From NCBI GenBank assembly GCA_937921775.1, contig CAKZUK010000041.1, forward strand, positions 1-39,244: a stretch of 39,244 bases of DNA. The letters run 5' to 3'. Shown in pieces: positions 1 through 8,947 of the stretch. How positions within the stretch are numbered: the stretch's first letter is position 1; each line of letters starts with the position of its first letter. Below the pieces are notes generated by a model that saw only the letters and a list, made by a program, of their open reading frames with translations, was not told the origin of the DNA and did not search any database. A program made the translations under genes and the position numbers. Source of the DNA: an uncultured Saprospiraceae bacterium (GTDB lineage Bacteria > Bacteroidota > Bacteroidia > Chitinophagales > Saprospiraceae).

Positions 1-1034
1 AATCCAGTAACCAAATGAGCTGGTGTTACATCAAAGCCAAAATTAGTAGCAGGACTAGCATCTGGTGTCAACAAAACTTTTTGAATAAGACCATCGCTTA
101 GGCCTTGGATATATTTTACTTCATTGGCATGTCGCTCCTCAATTGGTATTTCTTTGACGCCATCTCGCAGTTTCCAGTCAATGGTAGAAGAAGGAAGCGC
201 AACATAGAAAGGTACCTCATTATCTTTTGCGGCAAGCGCCTTTAGATAAGTACCAATTTTATTTGCAACGTCTCCACAGCGTGTTGTTCGATCACTACCA
301 ACGATCACCATATCCACCTTGCCATGTTGCATCAAATGACCACCAACATTGTCAGCAATGACTGTATGTGGAATGCCTTCTTGCAATAATTCCCAAGCAG
401 TGAGTCGAGCGCCCTGATTTCGGGGACGAGTTTCATCAACCCATACATGTAAATCAATTCCTTTTTTGTGTGCCGCATAAATAGGCGCAGTGGCTGTTCC
501 GTAATCAACACAAGCTAACCATCCAGCATTACAGTGGGTCAGTATATTGACAGTAGACCCTTCTTTCGCAAGGCTAAATTTTTCTATCAACGATAATCCG
601 TGTTGCCCAATCTGAAAACATTTTTCAACACTAGAATCAGTAATGTTTCGGGCTACTTTTAATGCTGTTGACAAACGTTCCTCATGAGAGTGGCAAATTG
701 CCAGAGCTGTGAGTTGTTGATTTATGGCCCAGGCAAGATTGACCGCAGTTGGACGGGTTTGTAGAAGTAGGTCGGCCATTTTTTGTAGGTAGTCATCTGG
801 AGAATTGCTCCCTTCGTTACAAACGGCAAGATACATTCCGTAAGCTGCTGCTGCGCCAATCAGAGGTGCTCCTCTTAGATGCATGTCGCGGATAGCCGTA
901 GCCATTTGCTCTGCCGTTGAAATATCTTCTATGATGAATTGATGCGGTAAGTATCGTTGATCGATAATCTGTATCGTGCTAGTGTCTGATGCTTTTTCCC
1001 AAATGGTTCGGTATGCTTGATTGTTTACTGTCAT
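1..1034 (-). CDS. mtnA: S-methyl-5-thioribose-1-phosphate isomerase, 3'-truncated by window edge
   Basis: Isomerises 5-methylthioribose-1-phosphate to 5-methylthioribulose-1-phosphate in the cytosolic methionine salvage pathway. The frame is open from the ATG at 1034 to the left edge, giving 344 codons of a protein that is usually about 350-370 aa, so only the extreme C-terminus is missing. The family signatures are visible: RGAPLIG at residues 54-60, THCNAG with the catalytic cysteine at residue 168, and VGSDR with the catalytic aspartate at 248, followed by NKIGTY and PSSTIDW. The two catalytic residues sit at the same spacing as Cys160/Asp240 of the Bacillus subtilis enzyme (numbering from memory). 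The family also includes eIF2B-like proteins, but these motifs favour MtnA. No other methionine-salvage gene lies in the window, so the rest of its context is off the left side. Confidence 0.93.
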   Translation of the reverse strand, partial: MTVNNQAYRTIWEKASDTSTIQIIDQRYLPHQFIIEDISTAEQMATAIRDMHLRGAPLIGAAAAYGMYLAVCNEGSNSPDDYLQKMADLLLQTRPTAVNLAWAINQQLTALAICHSHEERLSTALKVARNITDSSVEKCFQIGQHGLSLIEKFSLAKEGSTVNILTHCNAGWLACVDYGTATAPIYAAHKKGIDLHVWVDETRPRNQGARLTAWELLQEGIPHTVIADNVGGHLMQHGKVDMVIVGSDRTTRCGDVANKIGTYLKALAAKDNEVPFYVALPSSTIDWKLRDGVKEIPIEERHANEVKYIQGLSDGLIQKVLLTPDASPATNFGFDVTPAHLVTG

Positions 1035-1127
1035 GTTTGTATAAAGATAGGGTTTGACTTATAAGAATATAAGCTTCAGGTGTCAGATTCTAAAATGTGA
1101 GTTTCGTATAGCTGTTTTTATTTACAA

Positions 1128-1174
1128 AAGTAAAAAAAGAAAACGGACAAATCTTTTTTACAAGATTGTCCGTT
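1128..1174 (-). terminator. Rho-independent terminator of the 1067-aa secreted protein gene
   Basis: The arms at 1142-1155 and 1162-1174 (AACGGACAAATCTT / AAGATTGTCCGTT) form a 13-bp stem with one bulged base. Read on the minus strand, the stem is followed by a T-rich tract (complement of 1128-1140). It lies about 90 bases past the stop codon of the minus-strand gene ending at 1264. Confidence 0.75.
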
Positions 1175-1263
1175 CCAATTTGATTAAGTATTTAAACTTC
1201 TTTAGTGAGTATTGTTCTTTTTAGAAGTTTAGTTTTTTTTATGCTACCTCTACGCTCAAGGAC

Positions 1264-4200
1264 CTATTCATTGTTCACATATATCGTATTCGACACAGAT
1301 CTTTTACCATAAATGACAGACACTCTGTAAATACCAGCGGGCAGTTTGAGTGAGGAAATGTCAATTTGATAAGCAGTATTGCTAAGTTGCTGCGTACCGG
1401 ATGTCCAAATTTGTTGACCAAAACTATTGTGAATTTGGATGACACCAACTTGATTGTCAAATGTTGACATGTCAACCATTATGTAATCTTTCGCCGGGTT
1501 AGGATAGGTTTCAATTGATGGCTGACTTTGTTGTACCTGGTTATTGTTCTGTGGCGTAGGATTCGGGTTTAGCCCTCCAAAGCTAGAACCTCCTATAAGG
1601 TTAATCGTGTAATCTTCTACTTCTCCTGCTGAAAAAGTACTGCAGGGATCTGGCTCCCAACCGGTCTTCATACTTACGCGCATTCTTGTTGTCCCAGGAT
1701 TTACAGTTTCTGGAATTTCAATAGTACCATATAAGGTGTTCTTTCCATAAGCACTATAAACCTTTTCGTCATCAGAAAAATCACCATCCTGATTGAAGTC
1801 AATCCAAATAGCCCATCTGTGCTTTGGGGTGTTTTTGTAAGGATCAAGTTCAATGGTAACAGCAGAAGGGTAGGCCATGTCAATAACTTCTGATGTATAA
1901 TCACCATAGCCATTATCTGAGCCTGACCAATTAATATAGGTTCCCATTGTGAAAGATTGAATCCACTTATTCCCATTAGCAGATCCATACGATTCGCAAT
2001 AGTCAGGTGGAGTCGAAGATGCACAATTACTGGCATCTATTGTAATGTTGAAATTACAAACAGTAAGCACTTGATTATTACTCATTATAGAGAAACTGAT
2101 TTCATTAGCTCCTTCATCATCGCAAGTAAAATACAAGTCATCGAATGAAAAGAAGTCAAAATTACAATCATTATCAAATCCCCATAAGCTGGCTGCATCC
2201 AATTGCACAAAGCCTTCTTCTCCTAGAGTTACGGTAAGGTCTTCTGGGCAACTATTAGATAAGTCATCAGTGTTAAAGTATACATTGAAACTACGGGTAA
2301 CTTCATTGCTGTTACCACAGCCGTCAGTTGCAGTCCAACGATAAATAACTTCATAATCGCCACAATTGTTTATTTCGTATGGGTCGATACTTTTTACAAC
2401 AGTAGCGTCACCACAAGCATCTGTTGCTGTTAGCGTTTCTTGCTCTGGCAAGTTATCTCCTGATGTAATATCGCTTATATTACTAGGTTGATTGTCAAAG
2501 TCAGGGGCCAGATCGTCACTTATTGTAATAGTAGACTGGCAAGTACTTATATTGTTATTGTCGTCAATGGCTGTGAACGTAACCAACTGAGTTACTACAT
2601 TACCACCATTACAACTAAATGTGATTGGGGCAAAATCGTTACTCATGGTTACACTGCCGCTATCGTCTGTTGCAGTTACTGTGTTTAACCATTCTTCTAT
2701 CATGTCTCCGCTTCCAGTTCCTCCATTGACTTCATTACAACTAAATGCTGCATCTTCGCATCCCGCAATAACTGGTGGAGTAATATCTTCAGCTTCAATA
2801 GCGCATTCAATATTTAAAGTGTAAGCTCCAAGGTCGTTGCCATTTCTATCCATAGCGATAGCAATATAAGTTCCTGTTTGAGTCAACTCAAAGTTGTCAA
2901 TATTGATATCGTGTGATGCGGTTTCATCGATAATACGATCATGGTTAGGATCGTAAACATAAATCAAAGGCTCTAACTCTGTGCCCATTTCAACCATTTT
3001 TATTTTGATAAGGTCACCAGCGGTTCCTGAGAAATAATAAGCGTCCATTGCTGCCAATGAGTTAAAGTTTCCAGTAACTGCTCCGTCGGCACAGATAAAT
3101 TCATTTGCACAAGCAAGATCTAATTTCTGGAAAGAGAGGCCATAGTCACCAGTGTCATTACCATGCTTGTCATTTACTTTTACGAAGTAAGTACCATCTG
3201 CAGGAATTGCAATGTCTATCACTTCGCAAAGAGTTCCACCAGGGCTATCTTCGGCTATTAAAGTTCCAGCAGAATTGTACAAAGACAACTCGCCTTCTAA
3301 ACTGCTTGATGTGGCGCGCATTTGCAGCATTATACGTTCACCAGCTGTTGCTTGAAAATAATAATAGTCTGCCTCGGCAAGCCCATCAATGGATGCTGTG
3401 AGATTAGCGTTGCAATCTAGTTCGCTTGCGCAATTAAGATTGTTCATGTTGTGGTAACTAAATCCGTAGTCACCAATATCGTTACCTTTTTTATCGCGAG
3501 CCATTACAAAGTAAGTGCCGGTAGTAGGAATGGAAAAATTTTCTATTCTTGCGGTTCCTCCGTTGGGATTATCATTAGCGATTTCAAGGCCAGCTTCGTT
3601 GTATAGTTCGAGTTCAGCTTCTACGCCATTACCACCGCGCATGTTGATATGAATCAAATCACCTGCATTGGCATCAAAAGCATAAGCATGCATTTCGGCA
3701 ATGGAATTAATGTTAGCACTAAAACTTCCGCATTCAATACTTTCTGCACAGGCAGTAGGCTTAACTACTTGAAATGAAAAACCGTAGTTGCCGATATCAT
3801 TTCCATTTCCATCGTATGCTAGTATGGTGTAAATGCCATCAGTGGGAATGTTGAATGTATTGATTCTTGTTGTTCCGCTTGTAGAGGTACCTTCCGCTAA
3901 AATATTTCCGGAAGGATTGTATAGTCTTATTCTTGATTCTATATTGCCGGCTTCACCTCTCATGCGTATTATCAGTACGTCACCTGCATTCGCATTATAA
4001 GAGAATGCATCGATTTCTGCTTGATGCGTCAACTCGCCTACCATATCTATTTGGCAATCGATACTAGTAGTAAAAGCTGGATTATTTACGATTTGTAAAG
4101 ACAGGCCATAAAAGCCAGTGTCATTATCGTCGTGATCTTTTGCATGAATGGTATAGGTACCAGTGCTTGTTAGTTCGTAGCCGTCAATAGTAACATAGCC

Positions 4201-4467
4201 ACCATCGTCACAATCCGCAGCAATACTTGCTCCAGAAGGGTCGAGCAATTCGATACAACCATCTACGCCATTTGAGGTGCCTCGTACTCTAATAAAGATG
4301 CGATCACCAGCTGTACCTTGAAAAGTATAATCGTGAGATTCACCTAATGTATTGATCCAGCCTGTTAGATCGCTACCATATGTAATAGGTGTAGTTGCAA
4401 AGCTATTAGCTGAAAAAATAAGGGAGAGAGAAAATAAGAAAGAAGAAGTGTAAAGTTTAATCCCCAT
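1264..4467 (-). CDS. Large secreted protein: five PPC-like repeats, GEVED-like domain, T9SS type A sorting domain
   Basis: This is a 1067-aa exported protein. A signal peptide (about residues 1-24, ending in NSFA) is followed by five tandem beta-sandwich repeats of about 105 residues each (roughly 30-555). Each repeat carries an AGD-(I/L)-I-x-(M/R)RG strand, an ELYNPAG-like turn, and an acidic D-x-x-GND-x-G-x-YG loop near its end. The repeats resemble bacterial pre-peptidase C-terminal (PPC) domains. Next come cysteine-containing HYR-like modules starting near TPPVIAGCED, then a GEVED-type domain (about 823-957, with WIDFNQDGDF and AGEVEDY). The C-terminus (about 983-1067, starting ETYPNPAKD) is a T9SS type A sorting domain. 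The protein should therefore cross the outer membrane by type IX secretion and end up on the surface or in the medium. No catalytic domain is recognised, and an adhesive or matrix role is inferred only. It is transcribed alone, with its own terminator. Confidence 0.85.
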   Translation of the reverse strand: MGIKLYTSSFLFSLSLIFSANSFATTPITYGSDLTGWINTLGESHDYTFQGTAGDRIFIRVRGTSNGVDGCIELLDPSGASIAADCDDGGYVTIDGYELTSTGTYTIHAKDHDDNDTGFYGLSLQIVNNPAFTTSIDCQIDMVGELTHQAEIDAFSYNANAGDVLIIRMRGEAGNIESRIRLYNPSGNILAEGTSTSGTTRINTFNIPTDGIYTILAYDGNGNDIGNYGFSFQVVKPTACAESIECGSFSANINSIAEMHAYAFDANAGDLIHINMRGGNGVEAELELYNEAGLEIANDNPNGGTARIENFSIPTTGTYFVMARDKKGNDIGDYGFSYHNMNNLNCASELDCNANLTASIDGLAEADYYYFQATAGERIMLQMRATSSSLEGELSLYNSAGTLIAEDSPGGTLCEVIDIAIPADGTYFVKVNDKHGNDTGDYGLSFQKLDLACANEFICADGAVTGNFNSLAAMDAYYFSGTAGDLIKIKMVEMGTELEPLIYVYDPNHDRIIDETASHDINIDNFELTQTGTYIAIAMDRNGNDLGAYTLNIECAIEAEDITPPVIAGCEDAAFSCNEVNGGTGSGDMIEEWLNTVTATDDSGSVTMSNDFAPITFSCNGGNVVTQLVTFTAIDDNNNISTCQSTITISDDLAPDFDNQPSNISDITSGDNLPEQETLTATDACGDATVVKSIDPYEINNCGDYEVIYRWTATDGCGNSNEVTRSFNVYFNTDDLSNSCPEDLTVTLGEEGFVQLDAASLWGFDNDCNFDFFSFDDLYFTCDDEGANEISFSIMSNNQVLTVCNFNITIDASNCASSTPPDYCESYGSANGNKWIQSFTMGTYINWSGSDNGYGDYTSEVIDMAYPSAVTIELDPYKNTPKHRWAIWIDFNQDGDFSDDEKVYSAYGKNTLYGTIEIPETVNPGTTRMRVSMKTGWEPDPCSTFSAGEVEDYTINLIGGSSFGGLNPNPTPQNNNQVQQSQPSIETYPNPAKDYIMVDMSTFDNQVGVIQIHNSFGQQIWTSGTQQLSNTAYQIDISSLKLPAGIYRVSVIYGKRSVSNTIYVNNE

Positions 4468-4944
4468 GGTAATGTTTAAATTAGATAAACCAAAGTCTGT
4501 GACTTGGAACGTATCGGGGGACTAAATCCTTTATCCAATAAAGATGCCTAAAAGTTTTGAGAAGTTTTTTATTTGTAGACATTTGTGATGAGTTAAAATG
4601 ATGTAAAGTGGATGTCTTAGGCTGGGTCTTTTGAAATATAGTCTTGGATGAGTGATGTTTTTTTGATTGTTAGTGTTTGGTCATCAAGTTTAAAAATTTT
4701 GAAGCTTTTGTTGCCAGCTTGAAAGCGTAAAAATGTCGATGAATAAAGAAGAATTCTTAATTTATATAAGTTAAAAAGGGATATTATAACTGTAGACTCT
4801 ATATTTGTGCTCAGTTACAACGCGATTGAATTATTTTTCAAATTATTTAAGCGTGAATTCAAAAAAAAAGTAATAAATACATACGATTCCGTTAAAACGG
4901 GGCGTTTCTACCACCATTATCAAAACACATTAAAAGATCACAAA
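4468..4944. other. Divergent intergenic region with one visible promoter element
   Basis: This 477-base AT-rich gap separates a minus-strand gene from a plus-strand gene. It holds a good -7 element for the plus-strand gene at 4800-4807. I see no convincing -7 element for the minus-strand gene and no conserved RNA or additional gene. A frame open from a GTG at 4807 into the downstream gene is judged to be leader sequence. Confidence 0.5.
4800..4807 (+). promoter_or_regulatory. Bacteroidota-type -7 promoter element (TATATTTG)
   Basis: TATATTTG matches TAnnTTTG exactly. Transcription would start near 4814 and give a leader of about 130 bases before the ATG at 4945. This argues against the upstream in-frame GTG at 4807 as the start codon. 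No clear -33 TTTG is visible. Confidence 0.45.
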
Positions 4945-5868
4945 ATGAAAGCACGACACATTTTAGGAGTAATCGCAATTCTTTTAGCTCTTGGACTTGG
5001 ATACAGCATCTGGTCAAACATGGGACTAAAGAATGAAAAATTAGGTCTTATTCAAAAGAATGAAACCCTAAGTACTGAAGTCTCTGAGATGGAAGCACTA
5101 AAGGCTGATCTCGAAGTAGAAGTGGATAGTTTACAAACAGCTTACGAAGCCTTAAGCGACGAAAACTTGACCCTTGCTTCTGACCTGACTGCAGCTAAGA
5201 AACGCGTTAACCGCCGCGATAGAACGATTAAGGCTGTAAAGGCAACAAATACAAATAATGAGGCTGAGTTATTTGGTTTAAGAGCAGAAATTCAATCTTT
5301 GCTTGGAGCTAAATCTCGTTTGGAAACTTCAATCTTTTCTTTGCAAGCGGAAAACGATTCATTGCGTACCCGTACTGGTGTACTCGAAGTTGACCTTTCA
5401 ACTGCTCGTGAGGATAACGAACAATTGGCTAGTATCAACCGAGCTATCCAGCAGGAAGTTGGTCAATTGACTTTGGCAAATTTTAAAGCTTCTGGTTTTA
5501 GAGTAGAATTACAAAAGAAAAGAAACTCAAAAGTTACTGCAAAATCAAGAAGAGCTAAGCGTATTGATGCTAGTTTCGACTTGGCAGACGTACCTGAAGA
5601 ATACCAGGGTGTAAGAAATATTTATCTCGTTATTAGTGACGATAAAGGAACGCCAATTAAGTTGGATAATCCGATCAACATGACTGTGAAAGTAAATGGT
5701 CAGGATACAAACATTATCGCTGCTGAAGCAAAAGAGGTGAACATTGGCAGTAGCCAACGAATTTCTTTCAAGCATGATTTGAATGCGAAATTGAAAAAAG
5801 GATATTACCGTGCTGCGGTATTTACAGATATTGGACTGTTGGGAGCATCTAGTTTCCGATTGAGATAA
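4945..5868 (+). CDS. Membrane-anchored coiled-coil protein, function unknown
   Basis: The protein is 307 aa from the ATG at 4945, chosen because it begins with KAR followed at once by a hydrophobic helix (about residues 6-24), has an A-rich leader, and lies after the predicted promoter. The frame is open 46 codons further upstream to a GTG, but that extension is Lys/Phe-rich and lies at the promoter. Residues about 30-180 are a long heptad-like coiled coil rich in Glu, Leu and Lys. A compact C-terminal domain of about 125 residues follows (starting near ASGFRVELQKK), with alternating strands such as NIYLVISDD and YRAAVFTDIG. It probably sits in the inner membrane with the coiled coil in the periplasm. 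It is followed by a strong terminator, so it is a single-gene unit. I do not recognise a named family. Confidence 0.75.
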   Translation: MKARHILGVIAILLALGLGYSIWSNMGLKNEKLGLIQKNETLSTEVSEMEALKADLEVEVDSLQTAYEALSDENLTLASDLTAAKKRVNRRDRTIKAVKATNTNNEAELFGLRAEIQSLLGAKSRLETSIFSLQAENDSLRTRTGVLEVDLSTAREDNEQLASINRAIQQEVGQLTLANFKASGFRVELQKKRNSKVTAKSRRAKRIDASFDLADVPEEYQGVRNIYLVISDDKGTPIKLDNPINMTVKVNGQDTNIIAAEAKEVNIGSSQRISFKHDLNAKLKKGYYRAAVFTDIGLLGASSFRLR

Positions 5869-5874
5869 AATTAA

Positions 5875-5972
5875 GAGGGGGAGTTGGAAGTGGGGATATG
5901 GAAGTTGCGCGCGATCGCGCGCTCCGCATCTGCGGGAAACTTCCCAGCTCTAACTTCCCACTTCCTCCTCTC
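5875..5972. repeat. Imperfect palindromic intergenic element with GC core
   Basis: Purine-rich left arm (5875-5906) and pyrimidine-rich right arm (5938-5972) are imperfect reverse complements sharing GGAAGTGGG and GGAAGTT blocks. Between them lie a perfect 16-bp palindrome GCGCGCGATCGCGCGC (5907-5922) and a small hairpin CCGCA-TC-TGCGG (5924-5935). The GC content is far above that of the surroundings. A degenerate relative may lie at 17841-17931. Confidence 0.6.
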
Positions 5973-5992
5973 TTCTTTTCTCCCCTAAAATT

Positions 5993-6037
5993 TGGTGAAT
6001 GGCAATTATTTTATAATATTGTCATTCACCATTTTTT
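5993..6037 (+). terminator. Rho-independent terminator of the coiled-coil protein gene
   Basis: The 14-bp stem TGGTGAATGGCAAT (5993-6006) pairs with ATTGTCATTCACCA (6018-6031), with one G-T pair and an 11-base loop. A run of six T follows at 6032-6037. Confidence 0.85.
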
Positions 6038-6077
6038 GTTTTAGGCAGGTCCTAAATATTACAATAAATAAACTACC

Positions 6078-6977
6078 ATGAAGAATTTTTCACTCCTGAT
6101 TGTACTGTCGATTGCACTAACTATGAGTTCCTGTATTTCTAAGAAGAAACATATAGAGGCAGTACAGTTGTTGAAAATGGATCATGAAAAATTTTATACC
6201 AGTGAGGCAGATACATGGCGACGAAATTTGAACGAGGCGCAGGATGAAATCTTATCATTACGTTTGCAGTTGTCGGAACAAAAAGGGGAGAATAATGTAC
6301 TGGTAAATTTACGGTCAGAACTAAAAGTTAAAATTGCACAACTGGAAGGCCAGATTGAGAATGTAAATACCAACTCACAATCTACTCAAGAATCGTTGAG
6401 CAGTACACTAACTAATAAAGAAAATGAAATAGTTGCTTTAAAAGATAAGTTGAAAAGAGTAGAGACCGTGTTGAGTCGCCATCAAGCTGAATTTACGCGT
6501 CTGTCCAGTGATATTCATTTTGCTTTTCAGGAAATCGCTTATACCGATTTTGAATTGGTAAGTACCACTGAAAAAGTACGTTTGATTTTTCCGGAAGGAT
6601 TGCTTTTTAGAAAAGGCAAAACGGGGCGGATTGAAAAGCGTGGTGTTACAATCATGGAAAAATTAGCGGCTGTAATTACGCGTTTCCCTATCATGAATAT
6701 CGACGTAATTGGTCATACCGACAACAGTCCTACTGGCCGCAAAAGTATTACTGATAACTGGACCTTAAGCACGGCTCAGGCTAGTAGAGTCATCGAGCTA
6801 CTCACCAATGAGCTAGACGTCAATACCAACCAACTCACCGCTGCAGGCAAAGGAGAATTTGAGCCTAGATCTTCGAACGGAACGGCGGAAGGGAAAGCTC
6901 AGAATCGACGGATCGAATTTGTATTTACACAAGCAGGAGAGGGATTAGAGAAGGCTATTCGGAAGGAACTACAATAA
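6078..6977 (+). CDS. OmpA-family peptidoglycan-associated lipoprotein
   Basis: The 299-aa protein has a lipoprotein signal ending in MSSC, which puts the lipidated cysteine at residue 19. A Glu/Gln-rich coiled-coil spacer follows (about 50-145). The C-terminal OmpA-like domain (about 180-285) shows IDVIGHTDNSP, a degenerate NWTLSTAQASRV form of the N-x-x-LS-x-x-RA motif, and GKAQNRRIEFVF at the end. OmpA domains bind the meso-diaminopimelate of peptidoglycan, so the protein probably links the outer membrane to the cell wall. It lies 209 bases after the previous gene, beyond a terminator, and is therefore transcribed separately. The family assignment is firm; a specific physiological role is not visible. 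Confidence 0.88.
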   Translation: MKNFSLLIVLSIALTMSSCISKKKHIEAVQLLKMDHEKFYTSEADTWRRNLNEAQDEILSLRLQLSEQKGENNVLVNLRSELKVKIAQLEGQIENVNTNSQSTQESLSSTLTNKENEIVALKDKLKRVETVLSRHQAEFTRLSSDIHFAFQEIAYTDFELVSTTEKVRLIFPEGLLFRKGKTGRIEKRGVTIMEKLAAVITRFPIMNIDVIGHTDNSPTGRKSITDNWTLSTAQASRVIELLTNELDVNTNQLTAAGKGEFEPRSSNGTAEGKAQNRRIEFVFTQAGEGLEKAIRKELQ

Positions 6978-7632
6978 TAAGGGGCAAGCTTATTTGTCTT
7001 GCTACAAGCAATATCCAAAATTGCTGGACAGAATGTGTTGAGCCTCTCATCAACACATTCTATATGGTTAATAAATCCGCTATTGACGACTTTTTATGGG
7101 CTAGATTCTCTATCTATCAATGTTTTTCCTATATTTACTTACTCTAGACCTAACTTTAAGATAGGTGAATACCAACTATTTTCAGAAAATTCTAACTCAA
7201 TAGAACACAAACATTCAAAAATGTTTCCAGTGATATAGGCAAAAACCAACTACAAAACTGCCTGATTTTTACTGCGATTTACTGAATTATTTTTAATAAT
7301 ATCTATAGAAAATAAGAACCATTATTCCGTTTGATTTAATGGTCAGCTTGTTTAGAATACAATAATTAGCAACAAGACTACCTAGAGTCCAGTTCAAAAT
7401 TATAGTACGAACTCTGCTAGCTTAGATATTATCAGGAAATACTTTTTACAAACTCATGAACAGATTCAAATGAAAAAAATCCTACCAAATTCCTATATTC
7501 TTTTTAAAGATAAGTTGTCAATGATCGCAACTTATCCTTAAGAACTATTGCCTTTTATGAAGCACCTAATCCCGTGAATTACTCAAGCCTAATTTTTAAA
7601 TAAATTTTGTTTAAAACTAAAACCATAACCCC
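6978..7632. other. 655-base gene-free AT-rich region with one perfect hairpin
   Basis: A perfect 12-bp inverted repeat AGAATGTGTTGA (7030-7041) / TCAACACATTCT (7050-7061) with an 8-base loop lies 53 bases after the OmpA-family gene. It lacks a T-tract, so it is at best a non-canonical transcript end. A near-consensus -7 (TAAATTTTG, one extra base, 7601-7609) lies before the next gene. The short open frame at 6999-7238 starts at TTG, has no family resemblance and is not called. Confidence 0.5.
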
Positions 7633-8601
7633 ATGAATGAAAAAAATTACACTAACCGCGTTTTTATTGTTAAAACATTTTTACTATCTCTAACCTTCTG
7701 TTTTATTTTTACCATTAATGGTTTTACTCAGTGCATAATGTCTCCTGTATATAATGTACCTGGACCAATTGCGGTGGATGGAGATCAGTGTACCTATTTA
7801 GTATACCTTGAAGTAGAAGTGATCGGTGCTCCTCGTCCTAAGTCAATTCATTTTGAAGCAGGAGGAATAGTCGTGCAGCATGTATCACCGTCTGGTGGAC
7901 TTCCTGACGATAAATACTTCGCTGAGATTGAAGTAACAGCTACTTGTGATGAACCAATCGATGTTAGCATCACCGGTTACACGAATAATAGCGGAGGTAC
8001 AGGAGGAGAATGTGGCTTTTATGATGGAAGTGTTACAGAAGGTGGTGGAGCCTTGCCTGTAGACTTGGTAAGCTTCACAGCTCGCGAAAGAAATACTTGG
8101 GTTGATCTGGAATGGGTAACTGCTTCAGAGCTAAACAACGATTACTTTATTGTGGAGCACAGTACAGGTGGAGCGGACTTTACAGAAATTATGAAGATGG
8201 ACGGTAGCGGTACGACCGAAATCGTTCATTACTATTCTTACACTGACTCTAGGCCTAAAAATGGGAGCAATTACTATCGCTTAAAGCAGGTTGACTACGA
8301 TGGCACATTTGCGTATAGCGATATTGTTGCGGTAAAAATGGAAATAGAAGATATTAAGGTTAAATTGATTCCGACTAATGTGAATAGCAATCTGAGTGTT
8401 TTGTTTTATGAAGTTTATGATGAAAAAGCAGCAGTAGAAGTATTCGATATTTTAGGAAACAATGTATTAAATGCTTACCTCGCGGAGGGGGAAAGCGAAA
8501 TAAACTTTGATGTGAGTTCGCTAATTCCGGGAAGTTATGTTGTTCGGATTCGAGGCGAACGAGATTTCATCATTAAGCGATTTAATAAATTGAAGTTGTA
8601 A
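7633..8601 (+). CDS. Secreted protein with T9SS type A sorting domain
   Basis: The protein is 322 aa with an N-terminal signal peptide (hydrophobic stretch about residues 13-30, ending near NGFTQ). The middle holds a module common in T9SS cargo: LPVDLVSFTA, then VDLEWVTASELNNDYF, VEHSTGG and YYRLKQVDYDG (about 140-235). The last 75 or so residues (VEVFDILGNNVL, SSLIPGSYVVRI) are a type A sorting domain that would direct outer-membrane export and surface attachment. The N-terminal part has conserved-looking cysteines (CIMS, QCTY, TCDEP, GECG) but no domain I recognise. It is a single gene followed by a terminator. It could be a small surface or adhesin-like protein, but no activity can be assigned. 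Confidence 0.8.
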   Translation: MNEKNYTNRVFIVKTFLLSLTFCFIFTINGFTQCIMSPVYNVPGPIAVDGDQCTYLVYLEVEVIGAPRPKSIHFEAGGIVVQHVSPSGGLPDDKYFAEIEVTATCDEPIDVSITGYTNNSGGTGGECGFYDGSVTEGGGALPVDLVSFTARERNTWVDLEWVTASELNNDYFIVEHSTGGADFTEIMKMDGSGTTEIVHYYSYTDSRPKNGSNYYRLKQVDYDGTFAYSDIVAVKMEIEDIKVKLIPTNVNSNLSVLFYEVYDEKAAVEVFDILGNNVLNAYLAEGESEINFDVSSLIPGSYVVRIRGERDFIIKRFNKLKL

Positions 8602-8686
8602 GTAACGGGACCAAATTATTTAAATAATTCCGTTAAACACCTAATAATAAGACATTCGCAAGTAGAAGCCATCAATCTCTTGTGGG

Positions 8687-8726
8687 GAAAACCCGAATTT
8701 TGACTAATCAAGATTCGGGTTTTCTT
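8687..8726 (+). terminator. Rho-independent terminator
   Basis: The perfect 12-bp stem GAAAACCCGAAT (8687-8698) / ATTCGGGTTTTC (8713-8724) is GC-rich at its core with A/T flanks that give a U-rich end on the transcript. It lies 86 bases after the stop of the T9SS protein gene. Confidence 0.75.
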
Positions 8727-8885
8727 ATGTCGTTTAAAATGGCTTAGGCCAGCAAATACATGAAGATCTGTATTTTGACGATGTCAATAGGTATTCGCTT
8801 ACACATGATTCACCAATCAATAAACAGATAATAGCTCATCTCCTACGAATAATAGGAGGCCATGTGATTTAGGTCAATTTGCCCT

Positions 8886-8893
8886 TAATTTTG
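8886..8893 (+). promoter_or_regulatory. -7 promoter element (TAATTTTG)
   Basis: TAATTTTG is an exact TAnnTTTG match. The predicted start of transcription near 8900 gives a leader of about 48 bases to the ATG at 8948. No -33 TTTG lies at proper spacing. Confidence 0.4.
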
Positions 8894-8947
8894 ATAGTAT
8901 AATCCACAAAAGGATTGCCATTTATTAAACTATTAAAATTAGATCAC

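Larger units (their letters stand above)
8602..8947. other. Intergenic region with terminator and promoter
   Basis: The 346-base gap holds the terminator at 8687-8726, a short hairpin CTCCTA/TAGGAG (8840-8845 and 8853-8858), and a -7 element at 8886-8893. Nothing else is recognised. Confidence 0.5.

Noticed and set aside
1058..1073. Short palindrome CTTATA/TATAAG upstream of mtnA
   Set aside because: Six-base AT-only arms are expected by chance; no SAM-riboswitch-like structure is present.
4807..4944. 46-codon N-terminal extension (GTG start) of the coiled-coil protein
   Set aside because: The GTG lies on a predicted -7 promoter element; the ATG at 4945 is followed at once by a membrane helix.
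6999..7238. 79-codon open frame in the gap after the OmpA-family gene
   Set aside because: TTG start, no recognisable domain, overlaps a perfect hairpin, composition like non-coding AT-rich DNA.
8915..8947. TTG start of the VIT-vWA protein eleven codons upstream
   Set aside because: The ATG at 8948 gives a cleaner signal peptide directly at the N-terminus.
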